From Larkinella rosea (GTDB taxonomy: Bacteria > Bacteroidota > Bacteroidia > Cytophagales > Spirosomataceae), in assembly GCF_003858635.1 (NCBI RefSeq), contig NZ_RQJO01000015.1, positions 62,001 to 126,000 on the forward strand: DNA of 64,000 bases. The letters run 5' to 3'. The notes below the pieces were generated by a model. That model was given only the letters and a program-made list of their open reading frames with translations. It was not told the DNA's origin and made no database searches. The translations under genes and the position numbers were made by a program. Positions 1 to 8,663 of this stretch are shown piece by piece (the first letter of the stretch is position 1; every line of letters starts with the position of its first letter).

Positions 1-627
1 CTCGCGGGTTTTCTTTTTGCCCGAATCGGCGTCGAAATAGGTTTCTTTCACCGAAATCGGCACAATCTCACCGTCGAACTTTCCGGCAGCCTGAGCCGCC
101 AGCGCTTTCTGATGCGATTCGTAGGCAAACTGGTCCTGCGCTTCCCGGTCAATTTTAAATTGCTCGGCTACCTGCTCGGCGGTTAGCCCCATGCCGATGT
201 AATAATCCGGGTGTTTCTGCGCGATTTCGAAGTTCAGAGCGGTTTTCCAGCCCATTACCGGCACCAGCGACATTGATTCCGTTCCTCCGGCAATGATGCA
301 ATCGGCTAGCCCCGCGTGGATTTTGGCCGAGGCAATGGCAATGGCTTCGAGTCCCGAGCCGCAATACCGGTTGATGGTCATCCCCGGCACACTTTTGGGC
401 AGCGACAGCAAGGCAATATACCGGGCGATTTGCATGCCCTGTTCGGCTTCCGGCACGGCATTACCGACAATCAGGTCTTCCACGCGGGCGGGATCGAAAT
501 TCGGAAGCTGCGCCAGCAAATGGTTGATGACTTCAGCCGCCAGGTCGTCCGGTCGGGTGAGTCGCAATCCGCCCCGGGGAGCTTTCCCGACGGCGGTTCT
601 ATATCCAGCTACGATGTATGCGTCCAT
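1..627 (-). CDS. fadA: Acetyl-CoA C-acyltransferase (thiolase), N-terminal 209 residues; runs off the window
   Basis: The reading frame stays open from an ATG at 625-627 down to base 1, so the C-terminal half lies outside the window. The start MDAYIVAGYRTAVGK is the classic thiolase N-terminus. The nucleophile is C89 in NRYCGSGLEAIA, followed by the substrate-loop motif IIAGGTESMS. Thiolases cleave 3-ketoacyl-CoA to acetyl-CoA and a shortened acyl-CoA, the last step of beta-oxidation. It is the last visible gene of a minus-strand set behind the MarR regulator and the FadB-like protein, which supports a fatty-acid degradation role rather than a biosynthetic acetoacetyl-CoA thiolase. The C-terminal CxG motif cannot be checked. 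Confidence 0.9.
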   Translation of the reverse strand, partial: MDAYIVAGYRTAVGKAPRGGLRLTRPDDLAAEVINHLLAQLPNFDPARVEDLIVGNAVPEAEQGMQIARYIALLSLPKSVPGMTINRYCGSGLEAIAIASAKIHAGLADCIIAGGTESMSLVPVMGWKTALNFEIAQKHPDYYIGMGLTAEQVAEQFKIDREAQDQFAYESHQKALAAQAAGKFDGEIVPISVKETYFDADSGKKKTRE

Positions 628-650
628 GTTTTATTGAGATTAAAGAGGGT

Positions 651-1095
651 AGACAAGAGACAAGAGATATTCTCACATTTAGGAAGAAATCGGACTTTCA
701 AACTTCTTATGCAGTGAGAATATCATTTTCTGGATCTCATGTAATCTCTGGGTTATTTCTAGAACAATAGTTTCTGTTAGAAAATTGAGACGATTTGCCA
801 CGATTAGCTGTGTTTCTAATTCGTAAGACGAAGCGAGCGAAATAGATAAGAAACGAGCGAATTCTTTATTGCTTCCGCGTCCGGAGCCTTCCGCAATATT
901 GGAAGGAATAGAAATCGCCGACCGCTTGATTTGAGAAATCAAACCGAATTTCTCTTCATTTGGAAACTGGGTAGTTAATAGGTAAACACTGGTCACAAAA
1001 TCTACCGATAACTGCCAAACTTTCAGGTTTCTAAAATTGTGTGTTTCCATTTTCTAAATGTGAGGTTACTGTGCAAGGTCTTTATTCTCTTGTCT
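651..1095. repeat. Nested inverted repeats flanking the four-helix-bundle gene
   Basis: Two pairs of exact inverted arms surround the small gene at 679-1050. The outer pair is agacaagaga (651-660) with tctcttgtct (1086-1095). The inner pair is ctcacatttag (672-682) with ctaaatgtgag (1054-1064). The inner left arm overlaps the stop codon of the gene. The arrangement sets the gene off as a unit between fadB and the thiolase gene, recalling the stem that surrounds intervening sequences in 23S rRNA genes. Confidence 0.7.
679..1050 (-). CDS. Four helix bundle protein (23S rRNA intervening-sequence protein family)
   Basis: This 123-residue protein has the family signature: a start NFRNLKVWQLSVDF, then the conserved IKRSAISIPSNIAEGSGR and a FLSISLASSYELETQL helix. 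The family takes its name from proteins encoded in 23S rRNA intervening sequences, but free-standing copies are common in Bacteroidota. It forms pentamers of four-helix bundles, and its biochemical role is unknown. Here it lies between the fadB-like gene (65 bp away) and the thiolase gene (51 bp away) on the same strand, inside a set of inverted repeats. It looks inserted into a metabolic operon and is probably unrelated to beta-oxidation. Confidence 0.88.
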   Translation of the reverse strand: METHNFRNLKVWQLSVDFVTSVYLLTTQFPNEEKFGLISQIKRSAISIPSNIAEGSGRGSNKEFARFLSISLASSYELETQLIVANRLNFLTETIVLEITQRLHEIQKMIFSLHKKFESPISS

Positions 1096-1115
1096 CACAT
1101 CTCGCTTCTAAAAAA

Positions 1116-3578
1116 TCAGTTTCTCGGCGGTTTTCCTCCGTTCAATAACCCCTGAAGCCGCTCCAGCGTCTTTTTCTCACCGGTTAAGGATAGAAAAGCT
1201 TCGCGCTCCAGATCGATCAAATACTGTTCGGATACGGTTTGCGGTGTGCTCAGATCACCTCCACAAATGACGTACGCCAGCTTTTCGGCGATTTTTTGAT
1301 CGTGGTCGGAAATGTAGCGACCCATGCGCATGGCCGTTATCCCGGCTTTGAACAACGCAATTCCGGTTTTGCCCTGTACTTTGATGTCGTTGCGTGGTTT
1401 GGGTTGCGTATACCCGTTTTCAGCCAGCTCGATGGCGACTTGTTTCGCTTCGGCAATCAGGCGGTTTCGGTTCAGCACTACCTGCGCCGAGGGCAGCAGG
1501 TAGTTCATCTCGCGGGCTTCCTGCGCCGAGGTCGAAACCTTCGCCGTGGCAATGTTCATGAAAATGCTTTGCAGAATGTTCAGTTCGGGATCACCGGTTT
1601 GGTAAAGATCGCTGGCGCGGGCGGCCATTTCCTTGGTTCCTCCCCCTGCCGGAATCAGGCCGACGCCCACTTCCACCAGACCCATGTACAGTTCTGAATG
1701 CGCCACCACGCGGTCGACGTGCAGATTCAGTTCACAGCCCCCGCCGAGCGCCAGCGAATGCGGAGCGCCGACGACCGGAATGGACGAATACCGTGCGCGC
1801 ATCATCGTTTGCTGGAATTGCGCAATCATGAGGTTGATCTCGTCAAATTCCTGTTCGATGGCAAACATAAAGAGCGTCGCCAGATTGGCTCCCGCCGTAT
1901 ACGCTTCCGACGATTCATTGCCGATCACCAAACCGCGAAAATCTTTCTCCGCCAGACTGATGGCTTTTTGAATGCCTTCGATTACCTCGGCACCCATCGT
2001 GTTCATTTTGCTGCGGAATTCCAGGTTCAGAATACCGTCGCCCAGATCGTAAAGGGCCGAACCGGCATTTTTCCAGACGATATTATTAGACAAACTCTCC
2101 AGTAAAATGAACTGCTCTGTTCCCGGAATGGCTTTATAGCTTTTCGTCGGAATGTCGTAGTATTTTCGAATACCACCTTCGACTTTGTAGAAACTTTCAA
2201 AACCGGCCTCGAGCATGTCATACACCCACTGCGCCGGTTTCGGCCCTTGTGATTCGATCAGCTCGATTCCTTTGCGAACGCCGATGGCATCCCAGGTTTC
2301 GAACAGACCCAACTGCCAGCCAAAACCGGCAGTGATGGCGGCATCGATGCGGTACAATTCATCCGAAATTTCGGGAATGCGCAAACTCGCGTACCGGAAC
2401 AGATCGGCGAAGGTTTTGCGGTAAAACTCCCCGGCTTTGTCCTGACCCGCCAGCAAAACCGAAAACCGCTTTTTGAGGTCGTTAATGCTTTTCGTACTTT
2501 CCAGCGTCGCAAATTTTACTTTCTCTGACGGTTTGTACTCGAACGTTTTCGGATCGAGCGCCAGAATCACCGACTGACCTTTTTCGTCCTTGATCTTTTT
2601 ATAAAATCCCTGACCGGTTTTGTCACCCAGCCACCGGTTTTCCATCAGTTTCTGCATGACGGGCGGCAACTGGAACGTGTCCTTCGACTCGTCGTTGGTC
2701 AGCACGTTCAGCAAATTGCCCGCGACATTGGCCGTCGTATCCAAACCGACGACATCCGACAGGCGGAACGTTCCCGATTTCGGCCGACCTACCACCGGCC
2801 CCGTCAGTTTATCGACCTCCTCGACCGTCAGCCCCATTTCTTCCGCCACGCGAATGGTTTGAATCATGGCATAGATGCCCAGACGGTTGGCGATGAATGC
2901 GGGCGTATCTTTACACAAAACCGTTGTTTTTCCCAGATACAGATCGCCGTACTTCATCAGAAAATCGATGATCGCCGGGTCGGTGTCGGGGCCGGGAATG
3001 ATCTCGAGCAGCCGCAGATACCGGGGCGGATTGAAAAAGTGGGTTCCGCAGAAATTCCGCCGGAAATCCTCGCTCCGGCCTTCGGTGAGCAGATGCATCG
3101 GAATGCCGGAGGTGTTTGACGTAATCAGCGTGCCCGGTTTTCGGTATTGCTCGACGCGCTCGTACAGTGATTTCTTGATGTCCAGCCGCTCCACCACCAC
3201 TTCGATCACCCAGTCGTGTTTGCCGATTTCTTTCAGGTTGTCGTCGAAGTTCCCCAGTGTAATGCGTTGGGCAAATTTCGGACTATACAACGCGGCCGGG
3301 CTGGCTTTCAGTAGATTCTGAAACGCATCGTTCACAATCCGGTTGCGAACGGCGGGTTTCTCAAGCGTCAGACCTTTGGCTTCTTCGGCGGGCGTCAGCG
3401 CATTGGGAACCATGTCCATCAGCAACACCTCCACGCCAATGTTGGCGAAATGGGCCGCAATGCGGGAACCCATAATACCGGAGCCTAAAACGGCCACCCG
3501 GCGAATGCTGCGGTTTTTAGCGGCCGGAATCCAGCCTTCAGATTGTGGTTTTGGAAGGGTTGTTTGCATACTATTCAT
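1116..3578 (-). CDS. fadB: 3-hydroxyacyl-CoA dehydrogenase / enoyl-CoA hydratase fusion (FadN/FadB type)
   Basis: This 820-residue enzyme carries the two middle steps of beta-oxidation. The N-terminal Rossmann fold shows RRVAVLGSGIMGSRIAAHFA near residues 26-45 for NAD binding and the dehydrogenase motif CGTHFFNPPRYLRLLEI, followed by the C-terminal dehydrogenase domain. The crotonase-type hydratase domain lies at about 500-720, with PHSLALGGGCELNLHVD as the oxyanion-hole region. The order dehydrogenase-then-hydratase matches Bacillus FadN, not E. coli FadB, so the symbol denotes function only. A second ATG three codons in (MQTT) is also possible. It lies behind marR with a repeat-filled gap and ahead of the thiolase gene. 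Confidence 0.93.
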   Translation of the reverse strand: MNSMQTTLPKPQSEGWIPAAKNRSIRRVAVLGSGIMGSRIAAHFANIGVEVLLMDMVPNALTPAEEAKGLTLEKPAVRNRIVNDAFQNLLKASPAALYSPKFAQRITLGNFDDNLKEIGKHDWVIEVVVERLDIKKSLYERVEQYRKPGTLITSNTSGIPMHLLTEGRSEDFRRNFCGTHFFNPPRYLRLLEIIPGPDTDPAIIDFLMKYGDLYLGKTTVLCKDTPAFIANRLGIYAMIQTIRVAEEMGLTVEEVDKLTGPVVGRPKSGTFRLSDVVGLDTTANVAGNLLNVLTNDESKDTFQLPPVMQKLMENRWLGDKTGQGFYKKIKDEKGQSVILALDPKTFEYKPSEKVKFATLESTKSINDLKKRFSVLLAGQDKAGEFYRKTFADLFRYASLRIPEISDELYRIDAAITAGFGWQLGLFETWDAIGVRKGIELIESQGPKPAQWVYDMLEAGFESFYKVEGGIRKYYDIPTKSYKAIPGTEQFILLESLSNNIVWKNAGSALYDLGDGILNLEFRSKMNTMGAEVIEGIQKAISLAEKDFRGLVIGNESSEAYTAGANLATLFMFAIEQEFDEINLMIAQFQQTMMRARYSSIPVVGAPHSLALGGGCELNLHVDRVVAHSELYMGLVEVGVGLIPAGGGTKEMAARASDLYQTGDPELNILQSIFMNIATAKVSTSAQEAREMNYLLPSAQVVLNRNRLIAEAKQVAIELAENGYTQPKPRNDIKVQGKTGIALFKAGITAMRMGRYISDHDQKIAEKLAYVICGGDLSTPQTVSEQYLIDLEREAFLSLTGEKKTLERLQGLLNGGKPPRN

Positions 3579-3583
3579 AATTC

Positions 3584-3720
3584 TGAACTGGGATTACGCA
3601 GATTAAAGGATTAACAGGATACGAAAGATTGCGGAAGCTAATCCTAGTTAATCCTTTAATCTGCGTAATCCCAGTTCAAGACATCTTAGTTAATCTCTTA
3701 ATCCGCGTAATCCGAGTTCA
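3584..3720. repeat. Three copies of a 32-bp repeat, two forming a perfect hairpin
   Basis: The segment 3584-3615 (tgaactgggattacgcagat...) and its exact reverse complement at 3647-3678 form a 32-bp stem with a 31-nt loop. A third, diverged copy at 3689-3720 has the orientation of the second. The array fills the gap between marR and fadB. The third copy provides the last seven codons and the stop of marR, giving the tail LNSDYAD. A hairpin of this size could act as an mRNA processing, stabilising or attenuating element between the two genes. Confidence 0.88.
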
Positions 3721-4210
3721 GGACGATGCCGCTGGCTTTGATTTTGGTATTTTCTTCATCCACCAGTCGGTTGATGTCCTTCATTACTTCGAAGAAAACC
3801 ACCAGTTTTTCCAGCGGAATGGTTTCCCGGATGGCGTTATTGAACTGAATGACGCCTTCGCGGGCAATTTCGCGTTTTTCTTTTCCCGCATCCGTCAGCA
3901 GAATGCGGACAAACCGCTTGTCGTTTTCGTCGATCACCCGCCGAATCCAGCCGCGTTCTTCGAGGCTTTTCAGCATCCGGACGAGGCTGCGGGGTTCCAT
4001 ACCCAGCAACGGACCGATTTTGGTAGCGGGCGTTCCCTGATCGATGTCGATGTTTAGCAAAACAAAACCGATTGCCATCGTCATATCGTAGCGGGCGGCA
4101 TAGGCATTATACATCCGCGAAATAGCATGCCAACCCGTTTTGATGTGATAATCGACGGTTTTCTCTTTTTTCATGTTCAGTATCGGTTGCTCGTGCGCTA
4201 TGTTGGCCAT
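3698..4210 (-). CDS. MarR-family transcriptional regulator, probable repressor of the beta-oxidation operon
   Basis: This 170-residue protein has a winged helix-turn-helix core: TPATKIGPLLGMEPRSLVRM as recognition region, then ERGWIRRVIDENDKRFVRI as the wing with the family DxRxx-type turn, then a helical dimerisation tail. MarR proteins usually bind small ligands, and several in Bacteroidota precede beta-oxidation genes and are thought to respond to acyl-CoA; that ligand is inferred here from context only. The gene is first in its operon, with palindromes just upstream. A downstream ATG (MKKEK) could be the true start, which would drop 12 residues. Its C-terminus is encoded by a dispersed repeat. 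Confidence 0.85.
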   Translation of the reverse strand: MANIAHEQPILNMKKEKTVDYHIKTGWHAISRMYNAYAARYDMTMAIGFVLLNIDIDQGTPATKIGPLLGMEPRSLVRMLKSLEERGWIRRVIDENDKRFVRILLTDAGKEKREIAREGVIQFNNAIRETIPLEKLVVFFEVMKDINRLVDEENTKIKASGIVLNSDYAD

Positions 4211-4221
4211 GAATTGTAAAG

Positions 4222-4253
4222 CTACTATTTTTAGTAGGTATTATGCAAGCATA
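4222..4253. promoter_or_regulatory. Candidate MarR operator: two adjacent palindromes upstream of marR
   Basis: ctacta-tttt-tagtag (4222-4237) and tatgc-aa-gcata (4242-4253) lie 12 to 43 bp upstream of the marR start codon, where an autoregulatory operator is expected. MarR dimers typically bind imperfect 16-20 bp palindromes. The assignment rests on position and symmetry alone. Confidence 0.5.
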
Positions 4254-4306
4254 CTATCGAAGAAATCGGGAGAAAACCGATAAAGCAGGGAAGAACTGAC
4301 AAAATG

Positions 4307-5344
4307 TTACTTCAGATTTTCGATCGTTGCAATGGCACCTTTCGCACCAACGGCCCAGCATTTGCTGCCCTCGCAATCAATGGAATGGAAAGCTGAGTCG
4401 TCGATTTTGGTCCAGGATTTTCCGAAGTCGGTTGTGTAGCAGGTGCCGGACGGGCCAACGGCGATGAGCCGGTTTCCCGACAGTCGCCCGACGGCTTCCT
4501 TCAAGCCGGGCGGATCGGTGGGCGCTCCGGCGGTCCAGGTTTTGCCGCGATCGGCGGTAACGGCTACATTTTGCCATTCGGCTTTTTCGTTTTTGTAATC
4601 CCCGCCAATGGCCATGCCATTTTCGCCCTGTGCATCGAACCACAACCCAAAAATTCCGGCGGTTGGTCCGGCCGGAATCGGTGTTTCGGTCACTTCCCAG
4701 TTTGAGGTCGGGGTTTGCGCCGAATACAGCCGTCCTTTACCCGCTCCACCCGAAGCGATCCAGGCGCGTTGGTAATTGTAGGTTTTCCATTTGTAACCCC
4801 GCGTAATCAGGCTCGTTCCACTGGCCGCAAAGGCGGCTTCACCTGCTTGCAGGGGCGGTAAATTTTCGGGCGGAACCCGTTTCCAGTTTTTGCCGCCGTT
4901 GGTTGTAAGCATCACAAACCATTTCCCGCCGATCGGGTCGCTGAAAACCAGGCCTTCCCAGCGGTTCCAGAAATCCATCGAGTCGAAAAAGACGCCAGCC
5001 TGTGCGGTTTGGTAGATCAATTGCCAGGTTTTACCGCCGTTGCTGGTTCGGTAGAGCCGGGCCTGGCCTTTTTCGGCGGGTCCGGCGGCCATCAGAATGG
5101 CTTCGTTCGCACTGAACGCCTGGACATCGCGGAAATCGCAGGTTTCGGCGCCCGGCACCGTTCCGGCTTTCCAGGTTTTGCCGCCATCCGTTGTTCGAAC
5201 AAACGTTCCTTTGCTGCCGCCCACCCAAACCACTTTTTTGCTCACGGCGCTGACAGCCCGGAAATTGGCATCGGTTCCGCTGGTTTGGGGTTGCCACTGC
5301 GCGAATAAAATGGAGGGAAAGAGAACGAACAAAAGCAGTTTCAT
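4307..5344 (-). CDS. Secreted BNR/YCF48-type beta-propeller protein (oxidoreductase-like)
   Basis: The start MKLLLFVLFPSILFAQ gives a clean signal peptide; an upstream ATG that adds 18 residues is less likely, as it buries the signal. The mature protein contains repeated BNR/Asp-box blades: FVRTTDGGKTW, LYRTSNGGKTW, MLTTNGGKNW, AVTADRGKTW and CYTTDFGKSW. This pattern defines photosystem-stability-factor-like and sialidase-type propellers; Bacteroidota homologues are often annotated as oxidoreductases without proof. No sialidase catalytic set is evident. Protein binding in the periplasm or outside the cell is plausible. It is a single gene, on the same strand as the fad operon but upstream of its regulator. 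Confidence 0.82.
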   Translation of the reverse strand: MKLLLFVLFPSILFAQWQPQTSGTDANFRAVSAVSKKVVWVGGSKGTFVRTTDGGKTWKAGTVPGAETCDFRDVQAFSANEAILMAAGPAEKGQARLYRTSNGGKTWQLIYQTAQAGVFFDSMDFWNRWEGLVFSDPIGGKWFVMLTTNGGKNWKRVPPENLPPLQAGEAAFAASGTSLITRGYKWKTYNYQRAWIASGGAGKGRLYSAQTPTSNWEVTETPIPAGPTAGIFGLWFDAQGENGMAIGGDYKNEKAEWQNVAVTADRGKTWTAGAPTDPPGLKEAVGRLSGNRLIAVGPSGTCYTTDFGKSWTKIDDSAFHSIDCEGSKCWAVGAKGAIATIENLK

Positions 5345-5520
5345 ACGACAAAAGAGCGGTTTTAACGGGGTTAAATGGCAATACAATCCGGTTGTCATTT
5401 TCGGAGCGAATCAGGCCGGTTATTTTTGTAAACGTCTTTTCGTGAATGGTAAGTCAATTTGTTACCGTTTCACGTATGTTTGTTTTGAATTATTGCTAAC
5501 AGGAACTAATACACATACTT

Positions 5521-6183
5521 ATGAAAAAGTTTTTCGCCCTTATTCTGACTTTCGGATGGAGCGTATTGACCTACGGACAAGCGCCGGAAAATACGGTTTC
5601 TGCCAAAATTAACGGGAAAGAGTGGCAGGCCAAAGCGCAGCGCTTAAATCTCCCGTTTACCGGTGTCAAATACCTGGCCATTGCCGGCATGAATGTAAGT
5701 CCGGATGTGCAGACCTGGATTCGCTTCGTGTATGTCGATCAGTTGAAACCGGGCACCTATCCGGTTATTGCGGAAAATGACCGCGAAATGGAGAAGAAAT
5801 ACAAAGACTCGAACGGGGGGGTAATCTGGGCCTGGGTCGATTATACGGAAGAATCGAAAGGATTAGGCCACGCGTTCCGCGATGGCGAGTCGTGGAAAGG
5901 CACGGTAACCATCACCAGCGTAACTGACAACAGCATTGAAGGAACCTTTGAAGCAACCTTAAAAGAAACGACGTATAAAAAACGGGCGCTGGCTACCATT
6001 TCCGGTTTTGGCCTCCGGCAGAATCTGGAAGACAAAGCCGTTACGGCAGCCGGTGGTGGTATGCTGACCAAGTCGGGGCCGCACGACCACGACAATACCA
6101 AGCGCACCGAAGGCAGTGGCGAAATCACCATCACCGACGGAAAATTTAAGGTGAGCTGGGGCAAGGATTCCGCCAAAAAATAG
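5521..6183 (+). CDS. Secreted protein of unknown function
   Basis: The 220-residue product begins MKKFFALILTFGWSVLTYGQ, a signal peptide with probable cleavage after YGQ. The mature part alternates short beta-rich stretches, among them SAKINGKEWQAK, a beginning typical of small Bacteroidota lipocalin-like or DUF6252-like secreted proteins that measure up a hydrophobic core after a KINGxxW motif. A His-Asp run (GPHDHDNTK) near residue 190 could bind metal. I cannot name the family with certainty. It is divergent from the BNR gene and followed by a strong terminator, so it is a single-gene unit. Confidence 0.75.
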   Translation: MKKFFALILTFGWSVLTYGQAPENTVSAKINGKEWQAKAQRLNLPFTGVKYLAIAGMNVSPDVQTWIRFVYVDQLKPGTYPVIAENDREMEKKYKDSNGGVIWAWVDYTEESKGLGHAFRDGESWKGTVTITSVTDNSIEGTFEATLKETTYKKRALATISGFGLRQNLEDKAVTAAGGGMLTKSGPHDHDNTKRTEGSGEITITDGKFKVSWGKDSAKK

Positions 6184-6664
6184 CGCTACCCTATTTCTGA
6201 AGTACCACGTCCTGCGGTTTTGCACCGGGCTCATGCTCTTGTGAAAACCGCAGGACGTTTTGGTTTTTTGTAAGCCAGAAAAGGGTTATCAGCCTACGGT
6301 TTGATCGCAACGGCGAACCGTCCGTGGGGCCGGATAAAATGAAAATTTATGCTGAACCGTTTCAACGGTTCCCAAACTCACAACTATTTGCCATTGGCCT
6401 GCGCTTGAAACCGTGGGCTGATATTCCCTTCTTTGTACACGCTGAGAAGGCCGGTTTTCTAGCAATTCTAAAGTGACTTAAAGTTACTGGATACTTGATA
6501 ATGTTACATTTGAAGGCGACAAATAACGACTTTCGCTGATTAAAATACAATTAATGCGTGCAGTCTACCGAACAAATAGAGTGCGTGCTGTGTTTAAAAT
6601 ATAGTGATCGATAGTGCGTTAGATAATATAAGTTTTCTAAAACCTTCAACAACAAAAAACATTA
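6184..6664. other. Intergenic region without a credible gene
   Basis: It holds the terminator of the preceding gene, a short perfect palindrome gaaccgtttcaacggttc at 6354-6371 and then an AT-rich leader before the S41 peptidase. The minus-strand frame here lacks family features and a ribosome-binding site. Confidence 0.5.
6207..6268 (+). terminator. Rho-independent terminator
   Basis: acgtcctgcggttttgcac (6207-6225) pairs with gtgaaaaccgcaggacgt (6241-6258) apart from one bulged base, and is followed by ttttggtttttt. It lies 24 bp beyond the stop of the secreted protein gene. Confidence 0.85.
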
Positions 6665-8107
6665 ATGAGACTTTCCTGGAATGCACGGCAGTGGGGTTCG
6701 ATTGTAGCGGTGGGCGCCGGTTTTTGGATGACAGCCTGTACGAAAGATCCTTCAGTTACACCACAATCACCCATCAGCAGTTCCCCTTCGACGGCTACGC
6801 AGTCAGTGGACGGCTGGATTCTGGAGAATATGCGGGCGGTTTATTACTGGAATGACAAAATTCCGGCCAAGCCGGACACGACTCTGGCACCTGAAGATTT
6901 TTTTTATTCGCTGCTTTACGATTATACGAACAAGGCCAATACCGAACGCGACCGGTTTTCGTGGATTCAGGAAAGCGCCGACGAACTGAAATCGTCGCTG
7001 AGTGGAGAAGAAAAAACGACCGGTCTGGAAGTGAAATATTATTTGCGGGCATCGGGTTCGACCGACGTGATTATGAAGGTGTTGTACGTGCTGCCCGGTT
7101 CGCCCGCAGCCAAAGCCGGTCTGAAACGGGGGAATATTATTACCTCTGTGAACGGCCAGAAGTTGACAACCAGCAATTATGCGTCGTTAGTCAATGACCC
7201 GACTACATTTAACTACGGGTTAGCCAAAGTGGAAAGCGGTAAAATTGTTGATACCGACGCTGTGAAAACGGTTACTGCCGAAGTGTTCCAGCAAAACCCG
7301 GTTTATCTGGATTCGGTTTACACCATTGGCAGCAAAAAGATCGGCTACCTGGTTTATAATCAGTTTATTCCCGGCCCGAATGGCAGCACGGCGACCACCT
7401 ACGATCAGAAACTGGAACAGGTTTTCAGTAAGTTCAAAGCGCAGGGGGTCAACGAGTTAGTACTTGATTTGCGCTACAATCCGGGCGGTTACGTATCGTC
7501 GTCGGTGAAGCTGGCGAGTATGATTGCCAAAGGCGTCGATAATACCAAAACGTATTACCGGATGGAATACAACAAAGACGTCATGGCGGAACTCAAAACG
7601 CAAAACAAAACCGATGAGCTGACGACCCGGTTTCAGGCCAAGTCGCAAAACATCGGTGCCAATCTGTCGCGGGTTTATGTCCTGACAACGGGTGGAACGG
7701 CCTCGGCCAGTGAGTTGATTATTAATGGCTTAAAACCGTTCATGCCGGTGATTACGATTGGCGAAACCACCTATGGCAAAAATGTCGGTTCGATCACGAT
7801 CTCGGATGAAACCGGTAAGATCAAGTGGGGAATGCAACCCATTGTGTTCAAGTCGTTTAACGCGCAGAATGAGTCAAATTATTCGACCGGATTTGTGCCG
7901 ACGATCGCCAAAAGCGAACCGCTTGACGTGAAACAATTGGGGGATATCGAAGAAACGTATCTGAGCACGGCTCTGGCGCAAATTACGGGCAGCAACGCCC
8001 GGATTTCAGCAGACCAGGGCCCGAAATTGCCCGCTATCGGTTCGTCGGTGGAACGCCGGGCGGGTGGCAGCAATATGTTTGACGACCGAAATCCGTTGCA
8101 TTTCTGA
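6665..8107 (+). CDS. S41-family (C-terminal processing type) peptidase, lipoprotein
   Basis: The protein has 480 residues with a lipobox WMTAC (lipid-modified C25), placing it in the periplasm on a membrane. A PDZ domain spans about 110-190 (VLPGSPAAKAGLKRGNIITSVNG). The S41 protease domain follows: VLDLRYNPGGYVSSSVKLA, then the nucleophile S349 in GGTASASELI and the general base K372 in TYGKNVGS. These are the Ser/Lys dyad of tail-specific proteases. Homologues in Bacteroidota degrade or process envelope proteins; the substrate is unknown. It stands alone, with its own long leader and a terminator shared with the convergent next gene. Confidence 0.9.
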   Translation: MRLSWNARQWGSIVAVGAGFWMTACTKDPSVTPQSPISSSPSTATQSVDGWILENMRAVYYWNDKIPAKPDTTLAPEDFFYSLLYDYTNKANTERDRFSWIQESADELKSSLSGEEKTTGLEVKYYLRASGSTDVIMKVLYVLPGSPAAKAGLKRGNIITSVNGQKLTTSNYASLVNDPTTFNYGLAKVESGKIVDTDAVKTVTAEVFQQNPVYLDSVYTIGSKKIGYLVYNQFIPGPNGSTATTYDQKLEQVFSKFKAQGVNELVLDLRYNPGGYVSSSVKLASMIAKGVDNTKTYYRMEYNKDVMAELKTQNKTDELTTRFQAKSQNIGANLSRVYVLTTGGTASASELIINGLKPFMPVITIGETTYGKNVGSITISDETGKIKWGMQPIVFKSFNAQNESNYSTGFVPTIAKSEPLDVKQLGDIEETYLSTALAQITGSNARISADQGPKLPAIGSSVERRAGGSNMFDDRNPLHF

Positions 8108-8139
8108 CGGTGTTGCTTTGTAAGCGCGTAAATTTGCAG

Positions 8140-8169
8140 CAAAAACCCGTCAGCAAAGGCGGGTTTTTG
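8140..8169. terminator. Bidirectional terminator between convergent genes
   Basis: caaaaacccg (8140-8149) and cgggtttttg (8160-8169) form a 10-bp stem with A and T tracts on the two sides. It lies between the S41 peptidase stop and the stop of the minus-strand gene that follows. Confidence 0.85.
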
Positions 8170-8178
8170 TATTTGAAG

Positions 8179-8574
8179 TCAACGAAAAAAACGCCCGGAG
8201 AAAATGCGCGGGAATGATTCGGTCGGCTGATTGAACACATACGTCCAGCACTGGATAAAACCGTTGGCGGTTTGAACCGGGACCAGGATTCGGTCGTATT
8301 CATCGCCTTCGTAGTCGTCGAGCGTTCGCAGTAACTTTTGATTTTTAAGGGCCGGTTCCGGGAAAAAATAGATTTCGCCGTGAACAAAACTGTCGGCTTC
8401 AGGATTGAAAACCGCGCCGGGATACGTGCCAAGATCGTATAATCGGCCGGGGAAAAAACCGGGTCCGACGAGCTGAGTATTACGACGTAAAAACTCCGCT
8501 ATAGGGTGTTTGGAGACACTGAGCAGCGTTCCGTAAACAAAAAGATGCCGAAAGGACGTTGTAGAAGTGGACAT
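8179..8574 (-). CDS. Gamma-glutamylcyclotransferase-family protein (AIG2/GGCT fold)
   Basis: The 131-residue protein carries the substrate-binding YGTL motif (HLFVYGTLLS, near residue 14) and, further on, GRLYDLGTYPGAV and a TLDDYEGDEYDRILV segment that contains the catalytic glutamate region of the family. Such enzymes convert gamma-glutamyl amines or peptides to 5-oxoproline; many bacterial members are of unproven substrate. The length fits the single-domain family. It is convergent with the S41 peptidase and divergent from the next gene, with about 90 bp between the start codons. Confidence 0.85.
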   Translation of the reverse strand: MSTSTTSFRHLFVYGTLLSVSKHPIAEFLRRNTQLVGPGFFPGRLYDLGTYPGAVFNPEADSFVHGEIYFFPEPALKNQKLLRTLDDYEGDEYDRILVPVQTANGFIQCWTYVFNQPTESFPRIFSGRFFR

Positions 8575-8663
8575 TCGATAGGCGATATTCGGAATGATAT
8601 GTGTAAATTTAAACCAAAAGTAGTCTGGCCCGTCGCATCTGAACCAGTATACTCGCCAACCGT

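Noticed and set aside
6362-6550. Minus-strand frame of 62 codons between the secreted protein and the S41 peptidase
   Set aside because: No ribosome-binding site, no family features and a composition like random intergenic DNA.
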